DNA from: Streptomyces venezuelae
Lineage (GTDB): Bacteria; Actinomycetota; Actinomycetes; Streptomycetales; Streptomycetaceae
Assembly (NCBI RefSeq): GCF_008642335.1
Contig: NZ_CP029191.1
Span: 6,572,001-6,636,000 of the forward strand
Direction: 5' to 3'
DNA: 64,000 nucleotides
The position numbers were made by a program, and so were the translations under genes. The notes beneath the pieces were generated by a model. The model ran no database searches and had not been told where the DNA came from. It saw only the letters and a list, made by a program, of their open reading frames with translations. Shown piece by piece: positions 43,685-51,112 of the stretch. Every line of letters begins with the position of its first letter. The first letter of the stretch is position 1.

Positions 43685-43957
43685 TTGAGAGTGGAGTTCA
43701 CGACCGAACCCTTCGATCTCGACGAGGCCCCCGCCCATGCGGTGGTGGCCCGTGAGGTCATTCAGGGGGCCCCGCTGGACACCGTGGACGTAGGCCCGTT
43801 CGGCAATACGGCCGAGGGTGACGTCGACGCGGTGCTGAATGCCGTCGACGCGATGCTGCGCCGGTCCCTGGGGGCGGGCGCCACCCGCGTCTCGCTCCAG
43901 GTCAACGTGATCGGCGAGCCGGAAGAGCCGGCGGACCCGGGGGAGGCGGATAAGTGA
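43685..43957 (+). CDS. Thiamine-binding-like (MTH1187/YkoF) small protein
   Basis: A 90-residue protein resembling the MTH1187/YqgV group of the Thiamine_BP family: an alternating strand-helix fold with VGPFGNTAEGDVDAVLNAVD followed by LGAGATRVSLQVNV, the usual C-terminal strand pattern. Relatives bind thiamine or related small molecules, but a function is not established. I chose TTG 43685, seven bases after GGAG; a GTG at 43679 is too close to it. The stop overlaps the next GTG (GTGA), so it is coupled to an HTH gene. It diverges from hyi and lies near the ThDP enzyme Gcl, which makes thiamine sensing an attractive guess. Confidence 0.65.
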   Translation: MRVEFTTEPFDLDEAPAHAVVAREVIQGAPLDTVDVGPFGNTAEGDVDAVLNAVDAMLRRSLGAGATRVSLQVNVIGEPEEPADPGEADK

Positions 43958-44331
43958 CCGGCTTCGGGGACGACCCCTTCGTCACCGCGGTGAAACCGCT
44001 GGTGGACGCCATGGGCGGCGAGATGGTGCCGCCCGACCAGGCGGGGACCGACGACGTCGTGCTCGCCTGGGAGGGCGAGGACGTGGTGGCCGTACGGCTG
44101 CCGCAGCTCGCCGACTCGCTGGACCACATTCTGCTCGCCCTGGAGCGGAAGCAGGGCCGGCCCCTGTCCGAGCTGGACCGCAAGGCGAAACAGGAGGTCG
44201 TACGGATACTGGAGGCGCGCGGCGCCTTCTCCGTCCGGCACGGCGTCGAGACGGTGGCGGGCGCGCTCGGCGTCAGCCGTTTCACCGTTTACAACTACCT
44301 GAACAGGGAGAACGCCGCGAAAGGCGAGTGA
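43954..44331 (+). CDS. YheO-like helix-turn-helix protein
   Basis: A 125-residue protein whose last 55 residues form an HTH_22 (YheO-type) DNA-binding domain: LSELDRKAKQEVVRILEARG, then VETVAGALGVSRFTVYNYL. The N-terminal 65 residues are acidic with a strand pattern (DDVVLAWEGEDVVAVRLP) and lack the PAS domain of full-length YheO proteins. It is translationally coupled to the thiamine-binding-like gene. Placed between the glyoxylate and urate operons, it is the only DNA-binding protein in this block and so a candidate regulator for one of the two operator families found here. Confidence 0.7.
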   Translation: MTGFGDDPFVTAVKPLVDAMGGEMVPPDQAGTDDVVLAWEGEDVVAVRLPQLADSLDHILLALERKQGRPLSELDRKAKQEVVRILEARGAFSVRHGVETVAGALGVSRFTVYNYLNRENAAKGE

Positions 44332-44399
44332 ACTCCCTCACGGTACGCAGTCGAGCCGTCACCCGTTCCGCGGGTGGCGGTTTCTTTGTTCAAGTTATT

Positions 44400-44439
44400 T
44401 CAACAAAGTGTTGACGCTGCGTTGTTCAAGGTCTTAGCT
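44400..44439 (+). promoter_or_regulatory. Promoter and operator of the uricase operon
   Basis: Palindrome TCAACAAAGTGTTGA (44400-44414) overlaps the -35 TTGACG (44411-44416). TTAGCT (44434-44439) lies 17 bases on as -10. The geometry matches the katA promoter, so one repressor could cover both -35 boxes. Confidence 0.65.
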
Positions 44440-44479
44440 GTTCCGCAGCCCGTCCAGCACAAGGCCACGGAGGCTCCCC

Positions 44480-44992
44480 GTGACTTCGAGTACGACACCG
44501 GGTCTCACCCGGTTCAACGCCTTGGAAGAGGCCGCGGCCACCGCCGCCCTCCACGAGGCCTGCGCCTCTTCGGCCTGGGGAAGCAAGCTGCTTGCCCAGC
44601 GCCCCTACGCCACCGCCGAAGACCTCTTCGCCGCCAGCGACGCCGCCATGGCCGAGCTCACCGCGGACGACCTGGCCGAGGCGATGGCGGGGCACCCGCC
44701 GATCGGGCGCCCGAAGCCCGGGGACCCGACCTCGTCCCGCGAACAGCGGGGCATGGCGGGCGCCTCCGAGGAACTCAAGACCGAAATGCTCGAACTGAAC
44801 CTGGCCTACCAGGAGAAGTTCGGTCACGTCTTCCTGATCTGCGCCACCGGACGCACCGGTGAGCAGATGCGGGACGCGGTCAAGGAACGGATCGGCAACT
44901 CGCCCGAACAGGAGCGGGAGATCGTCCGCGCCGAACTGGGCAAGATCAACCGCATCCGCCTGACCCGCCTCCTGGAGGAGCAGACCGCATGA
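44480..44992 (+). CDS. OHCU decarboxylase
   Basis: A 170-residue 2-oxo-4-hydroxy-4-carboxy-5-ureidoimidazoline decarboxylase, the third step from urate to S-allantoin. The catalytic His72 is in AGHPPIGRP, and the following SREQRGM and GHVFLICATGRT segments are family hallmarks. GTG start at 44480 with GGAGG in front. It is the first gene of a three-gene operon (decarboxylase, HIU hydrolase, uricase); its stop overlaps the next ATG (ATGA). Confidence 0.95.
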   Translation: MTSSTTPGLTRFNALEEAAATAALHEACASSAWGSKLLAQRPYATAEDLFAASDAAMAELTADDLAEAMAGHPPIGRPKPGDPTSSREQRGMAGASEELKTEMLELNLAYQEKFGHVFLICATGRTGEQMRDAVKERIGNSPEQEREIVRAELGKINRIRLTRLLEEQTA

Positions 44993-45396
44993 GCACGGAA
45001 ACCACCGCTTCGGTGTCCACGCACATCCTGGACACCAGCGTCGGCCGCCCCGCCGAGGGCGTCGCCATCTCCCTGTCCGCCCGCAGTGGTGCGGGGGATG
45101 AGTGGAAGGCGCTCGGCGGCAGCGCGACCGACGCGGACGGGCGCTGCAAGGACCTGCCGGCCCTGCCGGAAGGCACCAGCCATGTACGTCTCGACTTCGA
45201 GACCGAGGCGTACTTCCTGAGCAAGAACAACCAGCAAGCCGAGGCGCAGCAGGACGCCCCCGCGAATCGGGACAGCGGTGCGACCGGAGCGTTCTTCCCG
45301 GAGGTGGCGATCACGTTCGCCGTCACGCCGGGCGAGCACTACCACGTACCGCTGCTGCTCAACCCGTTCGGCTACTCCGTTTACCGAGGGAGCTAG
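44989..45396 (+). CDS. uraH: 5-hydroxyisourate hydrolase (transthyretin-like)
   Basis: A 135-residue HIU hydrolase that opens 5-hydroxyisourate, the unstable product of uricase, to OHCU. It begins with the strand STHILDTSVGRPA (catalytic His), carries a longer than usual middle loop rich in Gln/Asp, then FFPEVAITFAV and HYHVPLLLNPFGYSVYRGS, ending in the diagnostic YRGS. It overlaps the decarboxylase stop by four bases and is followed by uricase after five. Confidence 0.96.
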   Translation: MSTETTASVSTHILDTSVGRPAEGVAISLSARSGAGDEWKALGGSATDADGRCKDLPALPEGTSHVRLDFETEAYFLSKNNQQAEAQQDAPANRDSGATGAFFPEVAITFAVTPGEHYHVPLLLNPFGYSVYRGS

Positions 45397-45401
45397 CAGA
45401 C

Positions 45402-46334
45402 ATGCCCACCATTCTGGGACAGAACCAGTACGGCAAGGCTGAGAACCGGGTCGTAAAGATCACGCGGGACGGCGACACCCATCACATCAAGGACCTGAAC
45501 GTCTCCGTCGCCCTCTCCGGCGACCTGGACGACGTCCACTACAACGGCTCGAACGCCAACTGCCTGCCGACGGACACGACGAAGAACACCTGCTTCGCGT
45601 TCGCCAAGGAGTACGGCATCGAGTCCGCCGAGCAGTACGGCATCCACCTCGCCCGGCACTTCGTGGACAGCCAGCCCTCGATCCACCGCGCGCGCATCCG
45701 GATCGAGGAGTACTCCTGGGAGCGCATCGGCGGCTCCGACAGCAACGCCAAGTTCATCGGCGCCGACGAGGTCAACCACTCCTTCGTCCGCAAGGGCCAG
45801 GAGACGCGGCTCGCCCAGATCACCTACGACGGCGAGAACTTCGAGGTCCTCTCGGGTCTGAAGGACCTGACCGTGATGAACTCCACGAACTCCGAGTTCT
45901 GGGGCTTCATCAAGGACAAGTACACGACCCTCCAGGAAGACTACGACCGCATCCTCGCCACCTCCCTGTCCACCTGGTGGCGGCACAACTGGACCAACGA
46001 CGAGCAGCGCATGCCGAGTTGGGAGCGGTCGTACGAGCAGGCGAAGAAGCACATCCTGCACGCCTTCGTGGAGACCTACTCCCTCTCCCTGCAGCAGACG
46101 CTGTACCAGATGGGCTCGCGGGTCATCAACAACCGCAGCGAGATCGACGAGATCCGCTTCTCCGCGCCCAACAAGCACCACTTCCGTCAGGACCTCTCGC
46201 CCTTCGGCCTCGACAACGAAGCCAAGGACGGAGCCGTCTACTACGCCGCCGACCGCCCGTACGGCCTCATCGAGGCCACGATCCTGCGGGACGGCGTCGA
46301 GCCGAAGATCCCGGTCGACATGACCAACCTCTGA
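45402..46334 (+). CDS. Urate oxidase (uricase)
   Basis: A 310-residue cofactor-free uricase that oxidises urate to 5-hydroxyisourate and releases H2O2. The catalytic Lys is in QYGKAENRVVK and the Thr in LPTDTTKNTCFAFAKE. The second T-fold has TNSEFWGFIKDKYTTL and HHFRQDLSPFGLDN. ATG 45402; length is normal. It closes the operon and is followed by a strong hairpin. The peroxide it makes gives a reason for the shared operator with katA. Confidence 0.97.
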   Translation: MPTILGQNQYGKAENRVVKITRDGDTHHIKDLNVSVALSGDLDDVHYNGSNANCLPTDTTKNTCFAFAKEYGIESAEQYGIHLARHFVDSQPSIHRARIRIEEYSWERIGGSDSNAKFIGADEVNHSFVRKGQETRLAQITYDGENFEVLSGLKDLTVMNSTNSEFWGFIKDKYTTLQEDYDRILATSLSTWWRHNWTNDEQRMPSWERSYEQAKKHILHAFVETYSLSLQQTLYQMGSRVINNRSEIDEIRFSAPNKHHFRQDLSPFGLDNEAKDGAVYYAADRPYGLIEATILRDGVEPKIPVDMTNL

Positions 46335-46342
46335 CGCGGGAT

Positions 46343-46380
46343 GCGCGCCCCCGTCCCGCCCGCAGTGGGCGGGGGCGCGC
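46343..46380 (+). terminator. Hairpin after uricase
   Basis: GCGCGCCCCC (46343-46352) pairs with GGGGGCGCGC (46371-46380), with an inner CCCGCCC/GGGCGGG option, nine bases past the uricase stop. It separates the catabolic genes from the permease. Confidence 0.75.
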
Positions 46381-46402
46381 CACACCGGAGGGAACATCCG
46401 CA

Positions 46403-47821
46403 ATGGCACAGCCTGCACAGGGGCCGGCAGCAGCCGAAGGCCCGTGTTCCACCCCACCGGACACAGCTGACAGCGCGGCAACTCCCGACTGTCATCCGGT
46501 GGACGAGAAGCTCCACCCCTCGCGGCTCGTCCCCGCCGCGCTCCAGCACATCGCCGCCATGTACGCGGGCGTGGTCACCCCTCCGCTCATCATCGGCCAG
46601 GCCTGCGGTCTCGACACCGTGGCCCAGACCCGGCTCATCGCCGCCGGGCTCCTGATCGCCGGTCTCGCCACCATCCTGCAGACCCTCGGCGTCAAAGGCT
46701 TCGTGGGCAACCGCCTGCCGTTCGTGAACGCCGCCTCCTCGGCCGGTATCGCACCCATCCTCGCGATCGCCGAGACCAACGCCAAGGGCGACCAACTCCC
46801 CGCGATCTACGGCGCGGTGATGGTCGCGGGCGTCTTCTGCCTCGCCGTCGGACCCTTCTTCGGCAAGCTGCTCCGCTTCTTCCCGCCGCTCGTCACCGGC
46901 GTCGTCATCACCCTCATCGGCGTCACGCTGATGCCCGTGCCCGTGAAGTGGGCGCAGGGCGGCGACGACACCGACCCGACGTTCGGCGACATGAAGTACC
47001 TGGCGCTCGCCGCCTTCACGCTCGTCGTGATCCTGCTCTTCCAGCGGTTCGGACGCGGCTTCCTCAAGCAAGTCGCCCTGCTGGCAGGCATGTTCATCGG
47101 CACGCTCGCCGCGATCCCGTTCGGCATGGCCGACTTCACGTCGGTGCAGACGGCCCCGCTCGCCGCCCTGCCCACGCCGTTCGCCTCCGGTGCCCCCGTC
47201 TTCCAGCCCGCCGCGATCCTGTCGCTCTGCATCGTCATGCTGGTCCTGATGACCGAGTCCGCGGCCGGCATGCTCGCCCTCGGCGAGATCTGCGAGCGCA
47301 AGACCGACGGGAAGACCATCACCCGCGGCCTGCGCACCGACGGCATCGCCACCCTGGTGGGCCCCGTCTTCGGCGGCTTCCCCACCTCGGCCTTCGCGCA
47401 GAACGTCGGCGTGGTCTCACTGACCCGCGTACGCAGCCGCTACGTCGTCGCGGTCGCGGGCGGCGCGCTCATCGTGCTCGGCGCCTTCCCGGTGCTCGGC
47501 GCCGTCGTGAACGTCGTCCCGATGCCGGTCCTCGGCGGTGCGGGCATCGTCCTCTTCGGCTCCATCGCGGTCAGCGGCATCCGTACGCTCTCCGAGGCGG
47601 GTCTCGACGACAGCTCCAACATCATCCTGGTGGCCGTGGCGCTCGGTGCGGGCATCATCCCGCTCGCCGCCCCCACCTTCTACGCGGAGTTCCCCGCCTG
47701 GGCGCAGACCGTGCTCGGCTCCGGCATCAGCGCCGGCGCGCTCGTCGCGGTCACGCTCAACCTGTTCTTTCACCATCTCGGCACCCGTGGCTCCACCGCC
47801 GCGGCACTCAAATCTTCCTAG
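46403..47821 (+). CDS. NCS2 purine (urate/xanthine) permease
   Basis: A 472-residue NCS2 (uracil-xanthine permease family) transporter with about 14 membrane segments. Family signatures: AALQHIAAMYAGVVTPP at the first helix, LPFVNAASSAGIAP, MTESAAGMLALGE with the conserved Glu, and GGFPTSAFAQNVGVVSLT. The N-terminal 45 residues are soluble. ATG 46403 follows GGAGGGA. It lies directly after the uricase operon and before 8-oxoguanine deaminase, so urate or xanthine import by proton symport is likely. Confidence 0.92.
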   Translation: MAQPAQGPAAAEGPCSTPPDTADSAATPDCHPVDEKLHPSRLVPAALQHIAAMYAGVVTPPLIIGQACGLDTVAQTRLIAAGLLIAGLATILQTLGVKGFVGNRLPFVNAASSAGIAPILAIAETNAKGDQLPAIYGAVMVAGVFCLAVGPFFGKLLRFFPPLVTGVVITLIGVTLMPVPVKWAQGGDDTDPTFGDMKYLALAAFTLVVILLFQRFGRGFLKQVALLAGMFIGTLAAIPFGMADFTSVQTAPLAALPTPFASGAPVFQPAAILSLCIVMLVLMTESAAGMLALGEICERKTDGKTITRGLRTDGIATLVGPVFGGFPTSAFAQNVGVVSLTRVRSRYVVAVAGGALIVLGAFPVLGAVVNVVPMPVLGGAGIVLFGSIAVSGIRTLSEAGLDDSSNIILVAVALGAGIIPLAAPTFYAEFPAWAQTVLGSGISAGALVAVTLNLFFHHLGTRGSTAAALKSS

Positions 47822-47896
47822 GGTCATGCCGTGCCCTCCCCCAAGCTCTTAAGGAGCAGGGGGGACCCCCATTGCCACACACAGTAAGGAAGCACC

Positions 47897-49297
47897 ATGG
47901 CAGCATCGGCAACCCCTGAAGGCGCCGTCGAGCGCATCGTCATCGAGAACGCCGCGATCGCGACGGTCGACGCCAACGACACCGAGTACGCCTCGGGATA
48001 CGTGGTCGTCGCCGGGAACAAGATCGAGTCGATCGGCGCCGGCAAGGCCCCCGAGGGCCTGGCGAACGTCGTGCGCCGTGTCGACGCCACCGGCCACCTC
48101 GTCACCCCCGGCCTGGTCAACACGCACCACCACTTCTACCAGTGGATCACCCGCGGCCTGGCCACGGACCACAACCTGTTCAACTGGCTGGTGGCGCTGT
48201 ACCCGACGTGGGCGCGCATCGACGAGCAGATGACGTACGCGGCGGCGCAGGGTTCCCTCGGCATGATGGCCCGCGGCGGCGTCACCACCGCCATGGACCA
48301 CCACTACGTGTTCCCGCGGGGCTCCGGCGACCTCTCCGGGTCCATCATCCGTGCCGCCTCCGAGATGGGCGTCCGCTTCACCCTGGCCCGCGGTTCCATG
48401 GACCGCAGCGAGAAGGACGGCGGCCTGCCGCCGGACTTCGCCGTCGAGACCCTCGAGGGCGCGCTCGCCGCCACCGAGGAGACCGTCAAGAAGCACCACG
48501 ACGCGTCCTTCGACGCGATGACGCAGGTCGCCGTCGCGCCGTGCTCGCCGTTCTCCGTCTCCACCGAACTCCTCAAGCAGGGCGCCGAGTTGGCCCGCCG
48601 CCTGGGCGTGCGTCTGCACACCCACGGCAGCGAGACGGTCGAGGAGGAGAAGTTCTGCCACGAGCTGTTCGGCATGGGTCCGACGGACTACTTCGAGTCC
48701 ACCGGCTGGCTCGGCGAGGACGTGTGGATGGCGCACTGCGTCCACATGAACGACTCCGACATCGAGGCGTTCGCCCGGACGAAGACCGGTGTCGCCCACT
48801 GCCCGTCGTCCAACGCCCGCCTCGCCGCCGGCATCGCCCGCGTCCCCGACATGCTCAAGGCGGGCGTCCCCGTCGGCCTCGGCGTCGACGGCACCGCGTC
48901 CAACGAGTCCGGCGAACTCCACACCGAGCTGCGCAACGCCCTGCTGATCAACCGCCTCGGCGCCCACAAGGAAGCCGCCCTCAACGCCCGCCAGGCCCTG
49001 CGCCTCGGCACGTACGGCGGCGCGCAGGTCCTCGGCCGCGCCACGCAGATCGGCTCCCTGGAGGCCGGCAAGCTCGCCGACCTGGTCCTGTGGAAGATCG
49101 ACGGCATCGGGCACGCCTCGATCGCCGACCCGGTGACCGCCATCGTCTTCGGTGCCGCCGCCCCCGTCACGCTCTCCCTCGTCAACGGCAAGCCGGTCGT
49201 CGAGAACGGCACCCTGCTGCACGCCGACGAGGACGCCATCGCCCGCTCCACCCGCGAGCAGGCGCAGCGCCTCGCGCGGATCGCCGCCGAGAGCTGA
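47897..49297 (+). CDS. 8-oxoguanine deaminase
   Basis: A 466-residue amidohydrolase that matches 8-oxoguanine deaminases: VTPGLVNTHHHFYQWITRG (metal site, then the Phe/Tyr/Gln typical of this group), VFPRGSGDLSGSIIRAA, RLHTHGSETVEEEKFC, MAHCVHMND and GVDGTASNESGEL. It turns 8-oxoguanine into urate, which then enters the uricase operon just upstream. ATG 47897 with AAGGAAG in front. Other cytosine/isoguanine-type amidohydrolases are close relatives, but context supports the urate-forming role. Confidence 0.88.
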   Translation: MAASATPEGAVERIVIENAAIATVDANDTEYASGYVVVAGNKIESIGAGKAPEGLANVVRRVDATGHLVTPGLVNTHHHFYQWITRGLATDHNLFNWLVALYPTWARIDEQMTYAAAQGSLGMMARGGVTTAMDHHYVFPRGSGDLSGSIIRAASEMGVRFTLARGSMDRSEKDGGLPPDFAVETLEGALAATEETVKKHHDASFDAMTQVAVAPCSPFSVSTELLKQGAELARRLGVRLHTHGSETVEEEKFCHELFGMGPTDYFESTGWLGEDVWMAHCVHMNDSDIEAFARTKTGVAHCPSSNARLAAGIARVPDMLKAGVPVGLGVDGTASNESGELHTELRNALLINRLGAHKEAALNARQALRLGTYGGAQVLGRATQIGSLEAGKLADLVLWKIDGIGHASIADPVTAIVFGAAAPVTLSLVNGKPVVENGTLLHADEDAIARSTREQAQRLARIAAES

Positions 49298-49308
49298 ACC
49301 CGAGAACT

Positions 49309-49408
49309 CCGGTCGGGGGGGACGGCCCTCGACCGGACTTGAGCAGCCGAGCGGGCTGCTCAAGTGCCGCCCCGGAACGCGGCCCAACACTTCGCGTTCC
49401 CGGGGCGG
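49309..49408 (+). terminator. Three consecutive hairpins after the deaminase gene
   Basis: Hairpin 1 CCGGTCG/CGACCGG (49309-49336). Hairpin 2 ACTTGAGCAGCC/GGCTGCTCAAGT, a perfect 12-bp stem with a GAGCG loop (49337-49365). Hairpin 3 CCGCCCCGGAACGCG with CGCGTTCC-C-GGGGCGG, 15 bp with one bulge (49366-49408). They abut with no spacing, just past the stop codon. Confidence 0.7.
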
Positions 49409-49534
49409 TCAGCACTACCTGGGCGCATTCCCCACAACTGCATACCGAGCAAGTCCTTGCACCATGCACCACCTCCCAGAAGCGAAAAGTGCCGGCGGCC
49501 CCGCCGGGACCGGAAAACAACCGGAGGAGCCACA

Positions 49535-51022
49535 GTGGCCACTCAGCCCAGGTTCACCAAGCAAGGCACCACCCCGGACCCAGAGACCGACGACGGGTCC
49601 ATACGCGGCGACGGACCGATACACCCCGTCGACGAGAAACTCCCCGCCCTCAAGATGGCGACGACCGGCCTCCAGCACGTCGCCGCCATGTACGCCGGAG
49701 TCGTCGCGCCGCCGCTGATCGTCGGCGCCGCCATCGGCCTCTCGGCCAAGGACCTCACCTTCCTGACCGGCGCCTGCCTCTTCACCGCGGGCCTCGCCAC
49801 CTTCCTCCAGACCCTCGGCTTCTGGAAGATCGGCGCGCGGCTGCCCTTCGTCAACGGCGTCACGTTCGCCGGTGTCGCCCCGATGATCGCGGTCGTCGAG
49901 TCGACCGACAACAAGGACGACGCGCTGCCCATCATCTTCGGCGCGGTGATCGTGGCGGGCATCCTCGGCTTCATCGCCGCCCCGTTCTTCTCGAAGATGA
50001 TCCGCTTCTTCCCGCCGGTCGTGACCGGCACGGTCATCACCCTCATCGGCATCTCGCTGATGCCGGTCGCCTTCGGCTGGGCACAGGGACCCGTCCCCGG
50101 CGCCGACGACTACGGCTCGATGAAGAACCTGGGCCTCGCCGGCATCACCCTCGTCATCGTCCTGCTGCTGCGCCGCTTCACCACCGGGTTCGTGAAGCAG
50201 ATCGCCGTCCTGCTCGGCCTCGTCCTCGGCACGCTCGTCGCCATCCCGTTCGGCGTCACGGACTTCGGCCCGGTCGGCGACGCGGACGTCGTGGGCTTCC
50301 CGACGCCGTTCCACTTCGGCGCCCCGCAGTTCGCGGCCGCCGCGATCGTCTCGCTCTGCGTCGTCATGGTCGTCTCGATGACCGAGTCGACGGCCGACAT
50401 GCTCGCCCTCGGCGAGATCGTGGACCGTCCCGCCGACGAGAAGACCATCGCCGCCGGTCTGCGCGCCGACACCCTCGGCTCCGCGGTCAGCCCGCTCTTC
50501 AACGGCTTCATGTGCAGCGCCTTCGCGCAGAACATCGGCCTGGTCGCGATGACGAAGATCCGCAGCCGGTACGTGGTCGCCGTCGGCGGCGGCTTCCTCG
50601 TCCTGATGGGTCTCTGCCCGATGGCCGCCTCGCTCATCGCGGTCGTGCCGCGCCCCGTGCTCGGCGGTGCCGGTGTCGTCCTCTTCGGCTCGGTCGCGGC
50701 GAGCGGCATCCAGACGCTGGTCAAGGCGAACCTGGAGAAGGACAACAACGTCCTGATCGTCGCCGTCTCGCTCGCCGTCGGCCTCATCCCGATCGCGGCG
50801 CCGGAGTTCTACCACGCGTTCCCGGAGACCGCGAAGATCATCCTCGACTCGGGCATCTCGACGGGCTGTGTGGCCGCCGTGCTCCTGAACCTGGTCTTCA
50901 ACCACATCGGCAAGGGCCGCGACGAGGACGACGTGACGGCACCGATGGAGCCGGGCGGTGAGATCGCGCAGACGCGCGTGCCGGGCCAGGGCCACGGCCA
51001 GAGTGAGGCGGTAGCGCACTGA
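49535..51022 (+). CDS. NCS2 purine permease, second copy
   Basis: A 495-residue NCS2 transporter, clearly a paralogue of the one at 46403 (TGLQHVAAMYAGVVAPP, LPFVNGVTFAGVAP, MTESTADMLALGE, NGFMCSAFAQNIGLVAMT). It differs in the signature residues that shape specificity (MCSAFAQN against PTSAFAQN), so the two probably carry different purines, for example xanthine and urate. GTG 49535 follows GGAGGAG. The 126 bp between the hairpin array and its start probably hold its own promoter. It ends at a bidirectional terminator shared with the toxin gene. Confidence 0.92.
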   Translation: MATQPRFTKQGTTPDPETDDGSIRGDGPIHPVDEKLPALKMATTGLQHVAAMYAGVVAPPLIVGAAIGLSAKDLTFLTGACLFTAGLATFLQTLGFWKIGARLPFVNGVTFAGVAPMIAVVESTDNKDDALPIIFGAVIVAGILGFIAAPFFSKMIRFFPPVVTGTVITLIGISLMPVAFGWAQGPVPGADDYGSMKNLGLAGITLVIVLLLRRFTTGFVKQIAVLLGLVLGTLVAIPFGVTDFGPVGDADVVGFPTPFHFGAPQFAAAAIVSLCVVMVVSMTESTADMLALGEIVDRPADEKTIAAGLRADTLGSAVSPLFNGFMCSAFAQNIGLVAMTKIRSRYVVAVGGGFLVLMGLCPMAASLIAVVPRPVLGGAGVVLFGSVAASGIQTLVKANLEKDNNVLIVAVSLAVGLIPIAAPEFYHAFPETAKIILDSGISTGCVAAVLLNLVFNHIGKGRDEDDVTAPMEPGGEIAQTRVPGQGHGQSEAVAH

Positions 51023-51058
51023 GGCCCCGGTTACAGCCCCCCCCGCACAGCTACACCG

Positions 51059-51091
51059 TTCCCTCGCGCGGTCAGGTCCCGCGCGAGGGAA
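51059..51091. terminator. Bidirectional terminator
   Basis: TTCCCTCGCGCGG and CCGCGCGAGGGAA form a perfect 13-bp stem with a 7-base loop between two convergent genes (permease and ADP-ribosyltransferase). Confidence 0.8.
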
Positions 51092-51112
51092 CACCCATGT
51101 GGTGGCGGAGCC

